Source: Luteimonas rhizosphaericola
Lineage (GTDB): Bacteria > Pseudomonadota > Gammaproteobacteria > Xanthomonadales > Xanthomonadaceae
Length of the DNA: 64,000 nucleotides
Assembly: GCF_029888045.1 (NCBI RefSeq)
Contig: NZ_JARXRN010000029.1
Span: 91,150-155,149, forward strand
Reading direction: 5' to 3'
The notes under the pieces were generated by a model. The model searched no databases and had not been told where the DNA came from. It was given only the letters and a program-made list of their open reading frames with translations. The position numbers were made by a program, and so were the translations under genes. This document shows, in pieces, positions 7,965 to 18,946 of the stretch (positions within the stretch are counted from its first letter, which is position 1; each line of letters starts with the position of its first letter).

Positions 7965-10900
7965 ATGACCGCACTGCGCGAAGCCCTCGAGCACACCGCG
8001 CTCGGCTGGATCAAGCCGGAGCTCGACGAGACCCTGCGCCTGGCCAAGGCCGAGCTGGAGGACTACGTCGAGGATCCGGCCGATGTCGGCCGCATGCGGC
8101 TGTGCGCCGGGTACCTGCACCAGGTGCAGGGCACGCTGCGCATGGTCGAGCTCTACGCGCCGGCCATGGTGGCGGAGGAAATGGAGCACGTCGCCCAGGC
8201 GCTGCACGCCGGCACCGTCGGTGATCGCGACGGCGCGTGTGCCGCCCTGCTGCGCGGCATCGTGCTGCTGCCGGACTACCTCGAGCGCCTGCAGAGCGGG
8301 CACCGCGACATCCCGATCGTGCTGCTGCCGCTGCTCAACGAACTGCGCGCCACGCGCGGCGAGAGCGGGCTGAGCGAAAGCGTGCTGTTCTCGCCCGACC
8401 TCGAGCGCCCGCTCCCGGGCGCGATCGCGGGCGCCATGGGGGCCGCGGCGTCCAACGACGACGTCCAGCCGCTGCTCGAAGCGCTGCAGCGCGCGCTCGC
8501 CGGCTGGCAGGACGAGGCTTCGCCCGATGCGCTCGCGCCGCTGCCGGCGGCCGTCGATGCGCTGCTGCCGCACGTGCGCCAGGTTCCGGTCCGCCGGATG
8601 CTGTGGGTCGCATCGAGCGTGGCCCGCGCGCTCGCCGACGGGGCGCTGCCGGCATCGGCCGGCCTGCGCAAGGTGTTCGCCGGTGTCGAGCGCGAGGCCC
8701 GCCGCGGCCTGCTCGACAACGACGGTTTCGCGGAAGTGCGTGGCGAGGCTGCGCAGGAACCCACCCGGCAGCTGCTCTACCACGTCGCCCACCACGAGGA
8801 CGGCAGCCACCCGGCGCTTCAGGAGCTCAAGCAGGTCTTCGAACTCGAAGCCGCGCTGCCCACGCCCTCCGAGCTGGAACACGCGCGCGGCAGCATCAGC
8901 GGGCGCAACCGCGCGCTGCTCGACACCGTGTCCGCCGCGGTCAAGGACGACCTGCTGCACGTCAAGGATGCGCTCGACCTGCACCTGCGCACCGGGTCGG
9001 ACGACCTGTCCTCGCTGCAGCCGCACGCCGAGACGCTGGGCCGGGTGGCCGACACGCTCGGCATGCTCGGCCTGGGCGTGGCGCGCAAGGTGGTGCAGCA
9101 GCAGCGCGACGCGATGCAGCAGATCCTCGAAGGCACGGTCGCCGCGGATGAAGATGCGCTGCTCGACGTCGCCGGCGCGCTGCTCTACGTCGACGCCACG
9201 CTCGACGACCAGGTCGCGCGGCTGGGGGCGGCCGACACCGGCACCGGAGCGGAGAACGAACTGTTCGCCGGCGAGACGCGGCAGGTGGTCGACACCATCG
9301 TGCGCGAGGCGATCGCCAACTTCGTGCAGGCGCGCCAGGCGCTGGTCGCCTTCGTCGAGACCAGCTGGCAGCACGAGCAGCTCTCGGACGTGCCGCGGCT
9401 GCTGGACGAGGTGTCCGGCGCGTTGCGGATGATGGAACTGCCGTTGCCCGCCGACTACCTGGTCGCGGTCAGCCGCTACACCGAGACCGAGCTGATCGGT
9501 CGCCAGCGCGTGCCCAACGGCCGCCAGCTCGACACCCTGGCCGATGCGCTGGCCAGCCTGGAGTATTACCTCGAGGCGCTGCGCGAGCAGCGCGGCAACC
9601 GCGACGAGATCCTCGACATCGCGCGCAACAGCCTCGAATCGCTCGGCTACTGGCCGCTGCCGCAGGCGGCGGAGAAGCCGGCGCCGCCGGCCGAGACGAC
9701 GGTGGCCGCGACGCCTGCAGCGGCGGCCGACGTGCCGGTCGCGCCGGCGACGCCCGTCGACGTCGCCGGGCCGGCGTCGTTGCCCGACGCCGCGCCCGCG
9801 CGCCCGGCCGGCCCGGTGGTGGGCGGGTTCGAGACCGTCGGCGAGGAGATCGACGAGGAGATCCGCGAGGTCTTCCTGGAAGAATTCGCCGAGGAGATCG
9901 ACAACCTCGACGGCCTGCTGCCGCAGTGGCGCGCCCGCCCCGAGGACATGGAGCGCCTGCGCCCGATCCGGCGCGTGTTCCACACACTCAAGGGCAGCGG
10001 GCGCCTGGTCGGCGCGCGCATGCTGGGCGAGTTCAGCTGGAAGATCGAGAACATGCTCAACCGCGTGCTCGACGGGTCGCGCCCGCCGAGCGAGGCGGTG
10101 ATCGCGATGGTCGACCGCGCGTTCTACACCCTGCCCGAACTGCAGTCCGCGCTGCGCGGAGAGCGCGGCCTGACCACCGACCTCGAGCCGCTGCAGGCGG
10201 CCGCCGAGCGCATCGCCGCCGGCGACGAGACGATGCCGCCGGAGACCACGGTCGCGGTCGCGATGGAGCTGTCCGCGCCGGCGACCGACGCCGGCGACAC
10301 CGGCGTGGTCGCGCCCGAGGCCAGCATGGCGCCCGCGCTGGTCGACGCGGAGCCCGTGCCCGCGCCGGTCGAGGTCGCGGACGCCGGCGAGCCGCTGGCC
10401 GCGGTGCCGGCGAAGATCGACGCGCTGCTGCTGGAGATCCTCGACGCCGAGGTCAACGGCCACCTGCAGACCGTCGATACCTGGGTCGCGCGTGCCCGCG
10501 CGGGCGAGGCGGATGGAAGCGACCCGCTGCTGCGCGCGCTGCACACGATGAACGGCGCGTTCGCCATGACCGAGGTTCCGGTCATCAACAGCGTGCTGTC
10601 CCCGGCCGAACACTATGCGCGACGCCTGCTCGCCTCGCATGCCAGCGCGACGCCGGAAGGGATCGAGGCGCTGGCCGACCTGTCGGTCGTGGTGCGCGAC
10701 ACGGTCGAGACGCTGAAGCAGGCGAACCCGGCGCTGCCGCTGCAGGATGCGCTGGCCGCGCGCCTGGCGGCGCTGCGCGACAGCCTGCCGGAGGCCGCGA
10801 GCGGCCTGGCGGCGCTGGTGGATGCGCAAGGGCTGGAGGAAGCGGGAGCGATGCCGGACGCGCCGCAGGCGCCGGAAGGCATCGCGCTCACCACGGACGA

Positions 10901-13900
10901 TCTCACTGCGTACGCCGGCTTCGTGGATGCGGCGCTGGTGGATGCGGTGGATGCCGGTCCGGCCGCGGAGCGTGCCGGCGACGCAGCCCCTGACGTCCAA
11001 CGGCTCGAAGCCGAGCGCTTCGAAGCCGAACGTCTCGAAGCCGAGCGTCTCGAAGCCGAGCGTCTCGAAGCCGAACGTCTTGAAGCCGAACGTCTCGAAG
11101 CCGAACGTCTTGAAGCCGAACGTCTTGAAGCCGAACGTCTCGAAGCCGAACGTCTCGAAGCCGAACGTCTCGAAGCCGAACGTGTCGAAGCCGAACGTGT
11201 CGAAGCCGAACGTGTCGAAGCCGAACGTCTCGAGGCCGAGCGTCTCGAAGCCGAGCGTCTCGAGGCCGAACGTCTCGAGGCCGAACGTCTCGAAGCCGAG
11301 CGCCTCGAAGCCGAGCGTCTCGAAGCCGAGCGTCTCGAGGCCGAGCGTCTCGAAGCCGAGCGTCTCGAAGCCGAACGTCTCGAGGCAGAGCGTCTCGAAG
11401 CGGAGCGTCTCGAAGCGGAGCGTCTCGAAGCGGAACGTCTCGAAGCGGAACGTCTCGAAGCGGAACGTCTCGAAGCGGAACGTCTCGAAGCGGAGCGCGT
11501 TGAAGCCGAGCGTCTCGAAGCGGAACGAGGTGAAGCAGGAAGCCTCGATGCAGATCGCCTGGACGCCGAGCGTCCCGACGCCGACCACGTGGACGCAGAT
11601 CTCGCCGCGAATGCGGGCCTTGCGCTGGTGCGAGGCGGCGAGTCGGCGGACGCCGGAACCGGCGACGCCGAGTACCCGGCCGCGCAGCGTCTGGAAGCCG
11701 AGCTTCTGGACGCCGAGCGGATCGAAGCCGAACGCTTCGAGATCGAGCGCGCCGAAGCCGATCGTCTTGAGGCCGAACGTCTTGAAACCGAGCGTCTCGA
11801 ACTCGAGCGGCTTGAAGCGGAGCGTCTCGAGGCGGAGCGTCTCGAAGCAGAACGGACCGAGGCCGGGCGCGCTGAAGCGGCACGCGTGGAGGCCGAACGC
11901 TTCGAGGCAGAGCGTGCGGAACTCGAGCGGCAGGCATCGGAAGCGCAGGCGTACGGAGAGGAGTCCGCCGCGGATGGCGCCGATGGTGTTGCGGACGCCG
12001 ACACCGACACCGAATCCGAATCCGAACCTGAAGCCGAAAGCGAAGCAGAGGCCGAAGCCGAAGCCGAAGCCGACGTCCCCGTCGACACCGCGGTCGCGGC
12101 CTTGCTCGCACGCGTGCTGGCCAAGGCGGATCCGGACGAGGCGCTGGACGTGTCGCGCCTGGACGAGGAACTGGTCGACATCTTCGTGGAAGAGGCCGGC
12201 GACCTGCTCGACCACTCCGACGGTCTGCTCGCCCAGCTTCGCCAGTCGCCCGACGCCCGCGAACCGCTGATCGGGCTGCAGCGCGACCTGCACACCATCA
12301 AGGGCGGTGCGCGCATGGCGGGCGTGTTCACCGTCGGCGAGCTCGGCCACGCGATGGAGTCGCTGCTCGAGGCGGTGGTCGAACAGCGCTGCGAGCTCGA
12401 CCGCACCGGCATCGGCCTGCTCGAGGGCGGCTTCGACCGCCTGCATGCGATGATCACGCGGATCGGCGAACGGCGCGCGATCGCCATGCCGGACGCGCTG
12501 ATCGACGCCTTCAATGCGCTCGCCCGCGGCCGCTCGCTGCTTGCCGAGAACGAAGCCGCCGCCGCGGCCGAGGCCGCGCCGCCGCCGCCCAAGGTCGAGC
12601 TCGCGCCGCTGTCGGGACCGATCGTCGAGCTGGGCGCGGAGGACGACACCACTATCCGCGCGCCGCAGGAGCAGGTGCGCATCCGCGCAGACCTGCTCGA
12701 CCGGCTGGTGAACTACGCCGGCGAGGTGGCGATCTACCGGGCCCGGCTGGAACAGCAGCTGGGCGCGTTCCGTGCCGCGATGAACGAGATGGAGCAGACC
12801 AACGCGCGCCTGCGCGACCAGCTGCGCCGCCTCGACATCGAAACCGAGGCCCAGATCATCGCGCGCTACCAGCGCGAGGGCGACGCCGGCGACGTCAGCT
12901 TCGATCCGCTCGAACTCGACCGTTTCTCCACCCTGCAGCAGCTTTCGCGCGGCCTCGGCGAATCCGCCGCGGACATGACCAGCCTGCAGCAGACGCTGGA
13001 CGACCTGACCCGCCAGTACGAGACGCTGCTGCTGCAACAGTCGCGCGTGAGCTCGGAGCTGCAGGAAGGCCTGATGCGCACGCGCATGGTGCCGTTCGAC
13101 GCGCTGGTGCCGCGCCTGCGCCGGGTGCTGCGCCAGGCCGCCCAGGAAACCGGCAAGCAGGTGCAGCTGCGGCTCGACGGCAGCCAGGGCGAGCTCGACC
13201 GCAACGTGCTCGAACGCATGACCGCTCCGCTGGAGCATATTTTGCGCAACGCGGTCGCGCACGGGATCGAGTCGCCCGAGCGCCGGCGCAAGGCGAAGAA
13301 GTCCGAGGAAGGCACGGTCCGGATCGCGGTCCGCCGCGAAGGCTCCGAAGTGGTGCTCGAGGTCGGCGACGACGGCTCGGGCCTGGATCGCGGCGCGATC
13401 CGGCGCCGGGCCGAGGAACGCGGGCTGATCCGCGAGGGCGCGGTGCTGACCGACGGCGACCTCGACCAGCTGATCTTCGAGCCCGGCTTCTCCACCGCCG
13501 ACGAGGTCAGCCGGCTGGCGGGCCGTGGCGTCGGCATGGACGTGGTCGCGAGCGAGGTGCGCCAGCTCGGCGGTTCGCTCGACATCGCCACCCGGCGCGA
13601 ACAGGGCACCACGTTCACCCTGCGCCTGCCGCAGACGCTCGCGGTCACCCAGGCGGTGTTCGTGCGCATCGGCGAGACCCAGTTCGCGGTGCCGATCGCT
13701 TCGGTGCGCGGCGTGGGCCGGATCGAACGCGGGCGCCTGGGCGAGGCCGACGCCACGTACGCGTACGGCGGCGAGGACTACGGCCTGCACGACCTCGGCA
13801 TGCTGGTCGGCCAGGGGCCGGCGCGCGCCGAAGGCCACCTGCAGATGCCGCTGCTGCTGGTGCGCTCGGGCGAACTGCGCGCCGCGGTCGCGGTCGACGA

Positions 13901-14471
13901 GATCATCGGCAGCCGCGAGATCGTAGTGAAGCCGGTCGGTCCGCAGGTCGCCTCGATCCCCGGCATCTTCGGCGCCACCATCATGGGCGACGGCAGCGTC
14001 GTGGTGATCCTCGACGTCGCGCCGCTCGTGCGCCGCCACGCGGTGCTGCCGCGCGAAGCGGGGCCGTCGGTGCCGGTCGAACAGCGCCCGGTGCCGCTGG
14101 TGATGGTGGTCGACGACTCGGTGACCATGCGCAAGGTCACCGGCCGCGTGCTCGAGCGCCACAACTTCGAGGTCATCACCGCAAAGGACGGGCTCGATGC
14201 GCTGGAGCGCATGGACGAACGCGTGCCCGATCTGATGCTGCTCGACATCGAGATGCCGCGCATGGACGGCTACGAGCTGGCCAGGCACATGAAGGCCGAT
14301 CCGCGCCTGCGCGACGTGCTGATCATGATGATCACCTCGCGTACCGGCGAGAAGCACCGCCAGCGCGCGTTCGACCTCGGCGTGGACCGCTACCTGGGCA
14401 AGCCGTACCAGGAACCCGAGCTGATGCGCAACGTCAACGAACTGCTGAAGGTGCCGCATGGCCGCGACTGA
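7965..14471 (+). CDS. chpA: giant hybrid chemosensory histidine kinase ChpA (PilL)
   Basis: This 2168-residue CheA-like kinase belongs to the type IV pilus chemosensory system. Canonical histidine phosphotransfer sites are H673 ([12 protein letters not shown]), H860 ([11 protein letters not shown]) and H1443 ([12 protein letters not shown]); a divergent Hpt-like domain surrounds H52. Between the second and third lies an unusual E/A/R-rich region, about residues 1013-1322, with 51 pentapeptide repeats in two blocks. Dimerisation and kinase domains follow (N-box [15 protein letters not shown] from residue 1758, then DDGSGLD and GRGVGMDVV). A CheW-like domain (about 1890-2030) and a C-terminal receiver with phospho-acceptor D2094 complete it. 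Pseudomonas ChpA has the same overall plan with more Hpt domains. The last 14 bases overlap chpB. Confidence 0.95.
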   Translation: MTALREALEHTALGWIKPELDETLRLAKAELEDYVEDPADVGRMRLCAGYLHQVQGTLRMVELYAPAMVAEEMEHVAQALHAGTVGDRDGACAALLRGIVLLPDYLERLQSGHRDIPIVLLPLLNELRATRGESGLSESVLFSPDLERPLPGAIAGAMGAAASNDDVQPLLEALQRALAGWQDEASPDALAPLPAAVDALLPHVRQVPVRRMLWVASSVARALADGALPASAGLRKVFAGVEREARRGLLDNDGFAEVRGEAAQEPTRQLLYHVAHHEDGSHPALQELKQVFELEAALPTPSELEHARGSISGRNRALLDTVSAAVKDDLLHVKDALDLHLRTGSDDLSSLQPHAETLGRVADTLGMLGLGVARKVVQQQRDAMQQILEGTVAADEDALLDVAGALLYVDATLDDQVARLGAADTGTGAENELFAGETRQVVDTIVREAIANFVQARQALVAFVETSWQHEQLSDVPRLLDEVSGALRMMELPLPADYLVAVSRYTETELIGRQRVPNGRQLDTLADALASLEYYLEALREQRGNRDEILDIARNSLESLGYWPLPQAAEKPAPPAETTVAATPAAAADVPVAPATPVDVAGPASLPDAAPARPAGPVVGGFETVGEEIDEEIREVFLEEFAEEIDNLDGLLPQWRARPEDMERLRPIRRVFHTLKGSGRLVGARMLGEFSWKIENMLNRVLDGSRPPSEAVIAMVDRAFYTLPELQSALRGERGLTTDLEPLQAAAERIAAGDETMPPETTVAVAMELSAPATDAGDTGVVAPEASMAPALVDAEPVPAPVEVADAGEPLAAVPAKIDALLLEILDAEVNGHLQTVDTWVARARAGEADGSDPLLRALHTMNGAFAMTEVPVINSVLSPAEHYARRLLASHASATPEGIEALADLSVVVRDTVETLKQANPALPLQDALAARLAALRDSLPEAASGLAALVDAQGLEEAGAMPDAPQAPEGIALTTDDLTAYAGFVDAALVDAVDAGPAAERAGDAAPDVQRLEAERFEAERLEAERLEAERLEAERLEAERLEAERLEAERLEAERLEAERLEAERLEAERVEAERVEAERVEAERLEAERLEAERLEAERLEAERLEAERLEAERLEAERLEAERLEAERLEAERLEAERLEAERLEAERLEAERLEAERLEAERLEAERLEAERVEAERLEAERGEAGSLDADRLDAERPDADHVDADLAANAGLALVRGGESADAGTGDAEYPAAQRLEAELLDAERIEAERFEIERAEADRLEAERLETERLELERLEAERLEAERLEAERTEAGRAEAARVEAERFEAERAELERQASEAQAYGEESAADGADGVADADTDTESESEPEAESEAEAEAEAEADVPVDTAVAALLARVLAKADPDEALDVSRLDEELVDIFVEEAGDLLDHSDGLLAQLRQSPDAREPLIGLQRDLHTIKGGARMAGVFTVGELGHAMESLLEAVVEQRCELDRTGIGLLEGGFDRLHAMITRIGERRAIAMPDALIDAFNALARGRSLLAENEAAAAAEAAPPPPKVELAPLSGPIVELGAEDDTTIRAPQEQVRIRADLLDRLVNYAGEVAIYRARLEQQLGAFRAAMNEMEQTNARLRDQLRRLDIETEAQIIARYQREGDAGDVSFDPLELDRFSTLQQLSRGLGESAADMTSLQQTLDDLTRQYETLLLQQSRVSSELQEGLMRTRMVPFDALVPRLRRVLRQAAQETGKQVQLRLDGSQGELDRNVLERMTAPLEHILRNAVAHGIESPERRRKAKKSEEGTVRIAVRREGSEVVLEVGDDGSGLDRGAIRRRAEERGLIREGAVLTDGDLDQLIFEPGFSTADEVSRLAGRGVGMDVVASEVRQLGGSLDIATRREQGTTFTLRLPQTLAVTQAVFVRIGETQFAVPIASVRGVGRIERGRLGEADATYAYGGEDYGLHDLGMLVGQGPARAEGHLQMPLLLVRSGELRAAVAVDEIIGSREIVVKPVGPQVASIPGIFGATIMGDGSVVVILDVAPLVRRHAVLPREAGPSVPVEQRPVPLVMVVDDSVTMRKVTGRVLERHNFEVITAKDGLDALERMDERVPDLMLLDIEMPRMDGYELARHMKADPRLRDVLIMMITSRTGEKHRQRAFDLGVDRYLGKPYQEPELMRNVNELLKVPHGRD
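11004..11528 (+). repeat. 15-bp tandem repeat array inside chpA, block 1 (35 units, LEAER)
   Basis: Thirty-five contiguous in-frame 15-bp units encode (L/F/V)EAER, almost all LEAER, at residues 1014-1188. The typical unit is CTCGAAGCCGAACGT. Synonymous variants occur in runs: three successive GTC units around 11178-11222, and a run with GCG in place of GCC near 11400-11490. Such runs indicate recent slippage or unequal exchange. The encoded protein alternates acidic and basic residues as in a single alpha helix or coiled coil. The antisense translation, a repeated FETFGFETL pattern, is a shadow. Confidence 0.97.
11691..11930 (+). repeat. 15-bp tandem repeat array inside chpA, block 2 (16 degenerate units)
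   Basis: Sixteen 15-bp units at residues 1243-1322 follow the pattern xExER with more diversity than block 1 ([40 protein letters not shown] and others). It is separated from block 1 by a 54-residue linker that still shows five-residue spacing ([20 protein letters not shown]). Block 2 therefore looks like an older part of the same array. Confidence 0.92.
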
Positions 14472-16221
14472 GGCCACGCCGCGCGTCGCGCTGCTGGCGC
14501 GCGCCGGCGAAGCCTGCGAACGCATCAGCGGTGCGCTGCGCGAGGCCGGCGCCGAAGTGGTGCTGGTGGCCGATCCGCTGCAGGCCGATCCGGACGACGT
14601 GCGCCACGCCACGCCGCAGGCGATCCTGGTGGCGCTCGATCCCGCGATCGAGGACGCGATCGACCGTTACGCCGACGTGCTCGCCGATCCGGATTACATG
14701 GTGATCTTCGAGGAGGCCGACCAGGCCGCGCAGCGCACCGGCTGGGACGCGGCGCGCTGGCTGCGCCACCTGTCGGCGAAGCTGCACCGTCACCATGACG
14801 TCCTGCCGGCAGGCGCGGAGGCCGACGAGGCGGTCCATCCCGTGCCGGGCCCGCTGCCCGCGCCGCCCGCGCCGGTGGACTTCGACCAGGCGATCGCCGA
14901 GGTCACCGGTCAGGCGCAGCAGCTTGCCGACGAAGTGCCGAACGACGGCGGCATCGCGGGCATGACCGGTCTCGGGGATGCGGCGCAGGACCTCATGGCC
15001 GCGCCGGAAGGCGAACTCTCCATCGCCGACGCAGGCGACGGCGCGCCGGCGTGGAACCCCGGCGAGGGCACCCACGCGGGTCCCCCGGTGAACGCACCGG
15101 ACGATTTCGCGGCCGGGGACGACGGGCTCGACCTGACCGCGCTGGCGCTGGAGCTGGAACTGGACGACGCCGCACCGCCGCGGCGCGCATCGACCGGGGA
15201 CGACGCGTCAGCGCCCGCTTCCCTCTCGCTCGACGCGATGTCGTTCACGCTGTCGGACGAACACGCCGCCGAGATCGACGCCGGCGACGGCGGCGCGCTG
15301 GACGAGCTCGCGTTCGATCCGGAGCGGTTCATGCGCGCCGGCGACGACGCCGCCACGCCCGAGGGCATCGAGGAATTCCTGGCCGCGCAGATGCGCCAGT
15401 CCGAATCCGCATCCGCCTCGGACACGGGGTTCGACCAACGGATGGCCCGGCCTGCGGGCGACGCCCCGGCTCCCGAAGCCGCGGACGCACCTGCGCCGCG
15501 CATCGATTTTTCCGGCCTGAGCCTGCTGGACGACGAGGCCGATGCCGTGCCCGCATCGGCGCCCGAAGCCGCCGCGGTGCGCGCGCCGGCCTACGACCTC
15601 GAAGCGCTCGGCGGTGGCCTGTCGCTGGCCGATCCCGACAGCTACGGCCACGGTCCCGTCCGCGGCGTGGTGCTGATCGAGGCCGGGCTGGGCGGGCCGG
15701 ACGCGGTGCGCCAACTGCTGGCGGCGATTCCCGAGGGTTTCAGCAAACCGATCCTGATTCGCCTGTCGCTCGAAGGCGGCCGCTACGACCGGCTGGTCAA
15801 GCAGATGACGCGCGCCACATCGGCACCCGTGAGCGTGGCCGAGGCCGGCCAGGTCGCCCAGCCGGGCAGCATCTATTTCGTGCCCCCCGGGCTGGGCCTG
15901 CGCGCGGGCTCGGGCTGGAAGTTCGATGCCTCCGCGGCGCTCGAGCCCGATGCCCTGCCGGCCGACGACAGCGCCGTCCTGTTCCTCAGCGGCGCCGACG
16001 CGTCACTGGTGCCCGCCGTCAGCCAGGCCCGCTGGAGCGGCGGGCTGGTGCTGGGCCAGACGCCAGACGAGGGTTGCTACGACCCGGCGGCCGCGCAGGC
16101 CGCGATCGCCGCCGGCGCCGCCCACGGCACGCCCGCCGCGCTGGCGGCCAGGCTGCTGGCGCGCTGGCCGGTGGCCGGCGTGTCGCCCGATCCCGATTCC
16201 AGCGGACTGCTGCAGCCATGA
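14458..16221 (+). CDS. chpB: ChpB-like protein with a degenerate, probably inactive CheB methylesterase domain
   Basis: The protein has 587 residues. The N-terminal 120 ([20 protein letters not shown], then a Rossmann-like stretch) resemble a receiver without a phospho-acceptor. An acidic Ala/Asp-rich linker of about 270 residues follows, then a CheB-like C-terminal domain from about residue 400. That domain aligns along [31 protein letters not shown] and [13 protein letters not shown]. The CheB catalytic Ser (in GASTGG) is Gly410 here, and the His of QHMPPG is not present. It starts inside the end of chpA and its stop overlaps chpC. It may act as a scaffold rather than a demethylase; the CheB assignment rests on my by-eye alignment. 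Confidence 0.72.
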   Translation: MAATEATPRVALLARAGEACERISGALREAGAEVVLVADPLQADPDDVRHATPQAILVALDPAIEDAIDRYADVLADPDYMVIFEEADQAAQRTGWDAARWLRHLSAKLHRHHDVLPAGAEADEAVHPVPGPLPAPPAPVDFDQAIAEVTGQAQQLADEVPNDGGIAGMTGLGDAAQDLMAAPEGELSIADAGDGAPAWNPGEGTHAGPPVNAPDDFAAGDDGLDLTALALELELDDAAPPRRASTGDDASAPASLSLDAMSFTLSDEHAAEIDAGDGGALDELAFDPERFMRAGDDAATPEGIEEFLAAQMRQSESASASDTGFDQRMARPAGDAPAPEAADAPAPRIDFSGLSLLDDEADAVPASAPEAAAVRAPAYDLEALGGGLSLADPDSYGHGPVRGVVLIEAGLGGPDAVRQLLAAIPEGFSKPILIRLSLEGGRYDRLVKQMTRATSAPVSVAEAGQVAQPGSIYFVPPGLGLRAGSGWKFDASAALEPDALPADDSAVLFLSGADASLVPAVSQARWSGGLVLGQTPDEGCYDPAAAQAAIAAGAAHGTPAALAARLLARWPVAGVSPDPDSSGLLQP

Positions 16222-16685
16222 ACACCACCTCCCAGAGCGACATCCGCGCGGTGCTGATCCAGACCGAGGCCACGCCGCTGCTGCTGCCCAACGCCACCAT
16301 CTCCGAGGTGCTGTCCTACGCCGAGCCCGACCCGGTGGACGACGCGCCCGACTGGCTGCTGGGCACCATCCGCTGGCGGGGCTGGCGCCTGCCGCTGGTG
16401 GCCTTCGCGCCGCTGATCGGGCAGGGCGCGGAGCAGGGCGGCCTGGCCCACAAGGTGATCGTGCTCAAGACCCTCGGCGGGCAGGCGACGATGCCGTACT
16501 TCGCCCTGCTGACCAAGGGCTTCCCGCGCCTGGTGACGGTCTCGCGCGACCGTCTGGCCGCGGTCGACGACGCGGGCGATGCCGCGCCCGGCGTCCGCGC
16601 GCACGTCCGCTTCAACGACGAGCCGGCCGTGATCCCCGACATCGACGGGATCGAGCAGGCGTTGCGCGAGGCCATGGCGGCCTGA
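16218..16685 (+). CDS. chpC: CheW-like protein ChpC
   Basis: This 155-residue protein has a compact CheW fold: LLLPNATISEVLSYAEP, then WLLGTIRWRGWRLPLVAFAPL, which corresponds to the CheW receptor/kinase interface, and a C-terminal PDIDGIEQALREAM. P. aeruginosa ChpC is a second CheW homologue of the Pil-Chp system, probably coupling additional receptors to ChpA. The ATG overlaps the chpB stop (ATGA). It is the last gene of the operon and converges with rsmE across 23 bp, with no clear intrinsic terminator. Confidence 0.85.
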   Translation: MNTTSQSDIRAVLIQTEATPLLLPNATISEVLSYAEPDPVDDAPDWLLGTIRWRGWRLPLVAFAPLIGQGAEQGGLAHKVIVLKTLGGQATMPYFALLTKGFPRLVTVSRDRLAAVDDAGDAAPGVRAHVRFNDEPAVIPDIDGIEQALREAMAA

Positions 16686-16708
16686 CCCGGCCGCATCGCC
16701 CGCGCGCT

Positions 16709-17458
16709 TCAGCCGCGCAGGTCTCCGTACAGCACCTGCAGCGCGGCGATCGCCGCCAGCCCCGCGGTTTCCGTGCGCAGGACGCGCGGTCCCAGGCGCA
16801 GCCCTTCGAACCCGGCCGCACGCAGGTGATCGCGATCGCGCGGTGCCCACCCGCCTTCGGGACCGATCGCGAGCACCACTTCGCCGCCATCGTCGGGCAC
16901 GCGCCCGGCCAGGTCGGGCAGCGCGTGCGGACCCTGCGGGTCCAGCGTCAGGCGCAGCCGCGCGTCCGCGGTCGCTTCCGCGATCGCCGCGATCGGCGCC
17001 GGCGCGTCCAGCACCGGGATGCGTGCCCGCCCGCACTGTTCGCAGGCGGCCACCAGCACGCCCTGCCAGTGCGCGATGCGGCGCGCCAGCCGCGCGCCGT
17101 CCAGCCGCACCTCGGTGCGCTCGGCGTCCACCGGCACGATCCGCGCCACGCCCAGTTCGGCCGCCTTCTGCAGGATCAGGTCCATCTTCTCGCCGCGGGC
17201 GATGCCCTGCACCAGGGTGATGCGCAGCGGCGACTCGTTGTCCACGGCTTCGGCGCCGGTCACCTCGACCATCGTCCGCCGCCTGTCGGCCGCGACGATG
17301 CGCGCGTGGTAGTCGCGGCCGTCGCCGTTGAACAGCACGCAGGCGTCGCCCTCGCGCAGGCGCAGCACGCGCACCAGGTGCGCGGCCGCGGCCTCGGGCA
17401 GGACCAGCTGGGTGCCCACCGCGAGCGGCAGGTCGATATGGGCGCGCATCACCCGCAT
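16709..17458 (-). CDS. rsmE: 16S rRNA (uracil1498-N3)-methyltransferase RsmE
   Basis: This 249-residue SPOUT-class enzyme methylates N3 of U1498 in 16S rRNA with S-adenosylmethionine. It has the N-terminal PUA-like segment LPEAAAAHLVRVLRLREGD. The family motifs ARGEKMDLILQKAAELGV, ACEQCGR, AIGPEGGWAPRDRD and LGPRVLRTETAGLAAIAALQ follow; the last forms the trefoil-knot cofactor site. The ATG at 17458 aligns with homologues; a second ATG 9 bp downstream is possible. It lies 58 bp after bioA on the same strand. Confidence 0.95.
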   Translation of the reverse strand: MRVMRAHIDLPLAVGTQLVLPEAAAAHLVRVLRLREGDACVLFNGDGRDYHARIVAADRRRTMVEVTGAEAVDNESPLRITLVQGIARGEKMDLILQKAAELGVARIVPVDAERTEVRLDGARLARRIAHWQGVLVAACEQCGRARIPVLDAPAPIAAIAEATADARLRLTLDPQGPHALPDLAGRVPDDGGEVVLAIGPEGGWAPRDRDHLRAAGFEGLRLGPRVLRTETAGLAAIAALQVLYGDLRG

Positions 17459-17516
17459 GGGCGCGCACTCCGACGCTGGCGCCTGGAGGCGGCCGGCCCG
17501 AGGCCCGATGCGGCGC

Positions 17517-18908
17517 TCACGCCACCGCCTCCGCGATCGCCGCACGGGTGACATCGGCGAGCAGCGCGAGCTGGGCATCGTCGATGCAATAGGGCGGCAT
17601 CCAGTACAGCACGTCGCCGAGCGGGCGCAGCAGCACGCCGCGCTCCAGCGCGGCGCGATAGGCCCGCAGGCCGACGCGCCGCGCCGGATCGAACGCGGCG
17701 CGGCGGTCGCCGCCGGGCGCGAGTTCGAACGCCACGATCATGCCGGTCTGGCGCGCCTCGGCCACGTGCGGCAGGGTGGCGATCCCGCGCACGAGCTCCG
17801 CCATGCGTGCGGCGGTCGCACGGTTGCGCGCCAACACCTCGTCGCTGGCGAAGATCTCCAGCGAGGCCAGCGCCGCGGCACAGGCCAGCGGGTTGCCGGT
17901 ATAGCTGTGCGAATGCAGGAAGGCGCGTTCGCGCGAGTCGTCGAGGAAGCCGTCGTAGATCGCCTGCGTCGCCAGCACCGCGGCCAGCGGCAGGAAGCCG
18001 CCGGTCAGGCCCTTCGACAGGCAGAGCAGGTCGGGTTGGATGCCGGCCTGTTCGCACGCGAACATCGTGCCGGTGCGGCCGAAACCCACCGCGATCTCGT
18101 CCGCGATCAGGAAGATGCCGTGCACGTCGCACAGTTCGCGTACCCGGCGCAGGTAGGCCGGGTGGTGCATGCGCATCCCGCCGGCGCACTGCACCAGCGG
18201 CTCGAGCACCAGGGCGCAGATCTCGCCGGCGTGCGCGTCGAGCAGGTGGGCGAGCGCATCGGCGGCGTCCTCGGCGCAGCCTTCGGCGCTCTGGCCGGGG
18301 CGGGCGAGGTAGGCATCGGGCGAGGGCGCGAACACCGCCTGCATCAGCAGCGGCGCGTAGATGCGCCGGTACAGCGGGATGTCGCCCACCGACAGCGCGC
18401 CGATGGTCTCCCCGTGGTAGCCGTTCTGCAGCGCGACGAACTTCGTCCGCCGCGGCTCGTCGCCGCGGTTGCGGAACCAGTGGAACGCCATCTTCAGCGC
18501 CACCTCGATCCCGGCCGAACCGTTGTCGGCATAGAACACCTTCGACAGCGGCGGCCGCCCGGCTTCGCGCGGGGCGATGGCCAGCAGGCGCTCGGCCAGC
18601 TCCACCGCAGGCGCGTGCGAGCAGCCGGCCAGGATCACCTGTTCGAGCGTGCGGGCCTGGCGCGCGATGGCTTCGGCGATGCGCGGTTCCGCATGGCCGT
18701 GCAGGGTCACCCACCAGCTGCTCACCGCGTCCAGCGTGCGCCGCCCGTCGTGCCCCACCAGCCAGGCGCCTTCGGCCCGCGCCACCGGCAGCAGCGGCAG
18801 GGTGTCGGGGTGTTCGCGCATCTGCGTGCAGGGGTGCCAGAGCACCGCGAGATCGCGCGACCGCCAGTGCGCGGCCTCGTCTAGAATGGCGTCATCGTGA
18901 GTCGACAT
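17517..18908 (-). CDS. bioA: adenosylmethionine-8-amino-7-oxononanoate aminotransferase (biotin synthesis)
   Basis: This 463-residue class III PLP aminotransferase converts KAPA to DAPA using SAM as amino donor, the third-last step of biotin synthesis. Diagnostic features are HPCTQMREH near the N-terminus, SSWWVTLHGHAEP, YADNGSAGIEVALKMAFHWF, NGYHGETIGALSVG, DEIAVGFGRTG, and the PLP lysine at about residue 299 in LSKGLTGGFLPLA. The other bio genes are not in the window, so it is detached from a biotin operon here. It is divergent from nudE across only 38 bp, so its promoter must overlap the nudE 5' region. Confidence 0.96.
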   Translation of the reverse strand: MSTHDDAILDEAAHWRSRDLAVLWHPCTQMREHPDTLPLLPVARAEGAWLVGHDGRRTLDAVSSWWVTLHGHAEPRIAEAIARQARTLEQVILAGCSHAPAVELAERLLAIAPREAGRPPLSKVFYADNGSAGIEVALKMAFHWFRNRGDEPRRTKFVALQNGYHGETIGALSVGDIPLYRRIYAPLLMQAVFAPSPDAYLARPGQSAEGCAEDAADALAHLLDAHAGEICALVLEPLVQCAGGMRMHHPAYLRRVRELCDVHGIFLIADEIAVGFGRTGTMFACEQAGIQPDLLCLSKGLTGGFLPLAAVLATQAIYDGFLDDSRERAFLHSHSYTGNPLACAAALASLEIFASDEVLARNRATAARMAELVRGIATLPHVAEARQTGMIVAFELAPGGDRRAAFDPARRVGLRAYRAALERGVLLRPLGDVLYWMPPYCIDDAQLALLADVTRAAIAEAVA

Positions 18909-18946
18909 GCCCCCATTATCGCCCGTGGCCGCGTCGGGGCGGCGCC

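Noticed and set aside
5213-8047. A 944-codon open frame antisense to pilI and pilJ
   Set aside because: Composition is typical of antisense GC-rich frames (Arg, Gly, His, Asp rich); PilI and PilJ on the other strand are unambiguous.
11004-11930. Possible CRISPR array
   Set aside because: Units are 15 bp, contiguous without spacers, and in frame within a gene.
7869-14612. A 2247-codon open frame antisense to chpA, with repeated FETFGFETL
   Set aside because: It mirrors the LEAER repeat of chpA and the GC-biased third positions; its other parts are His/Arg/Gln-rich without domains, and chpA on the other strand has clear motifs throughout.
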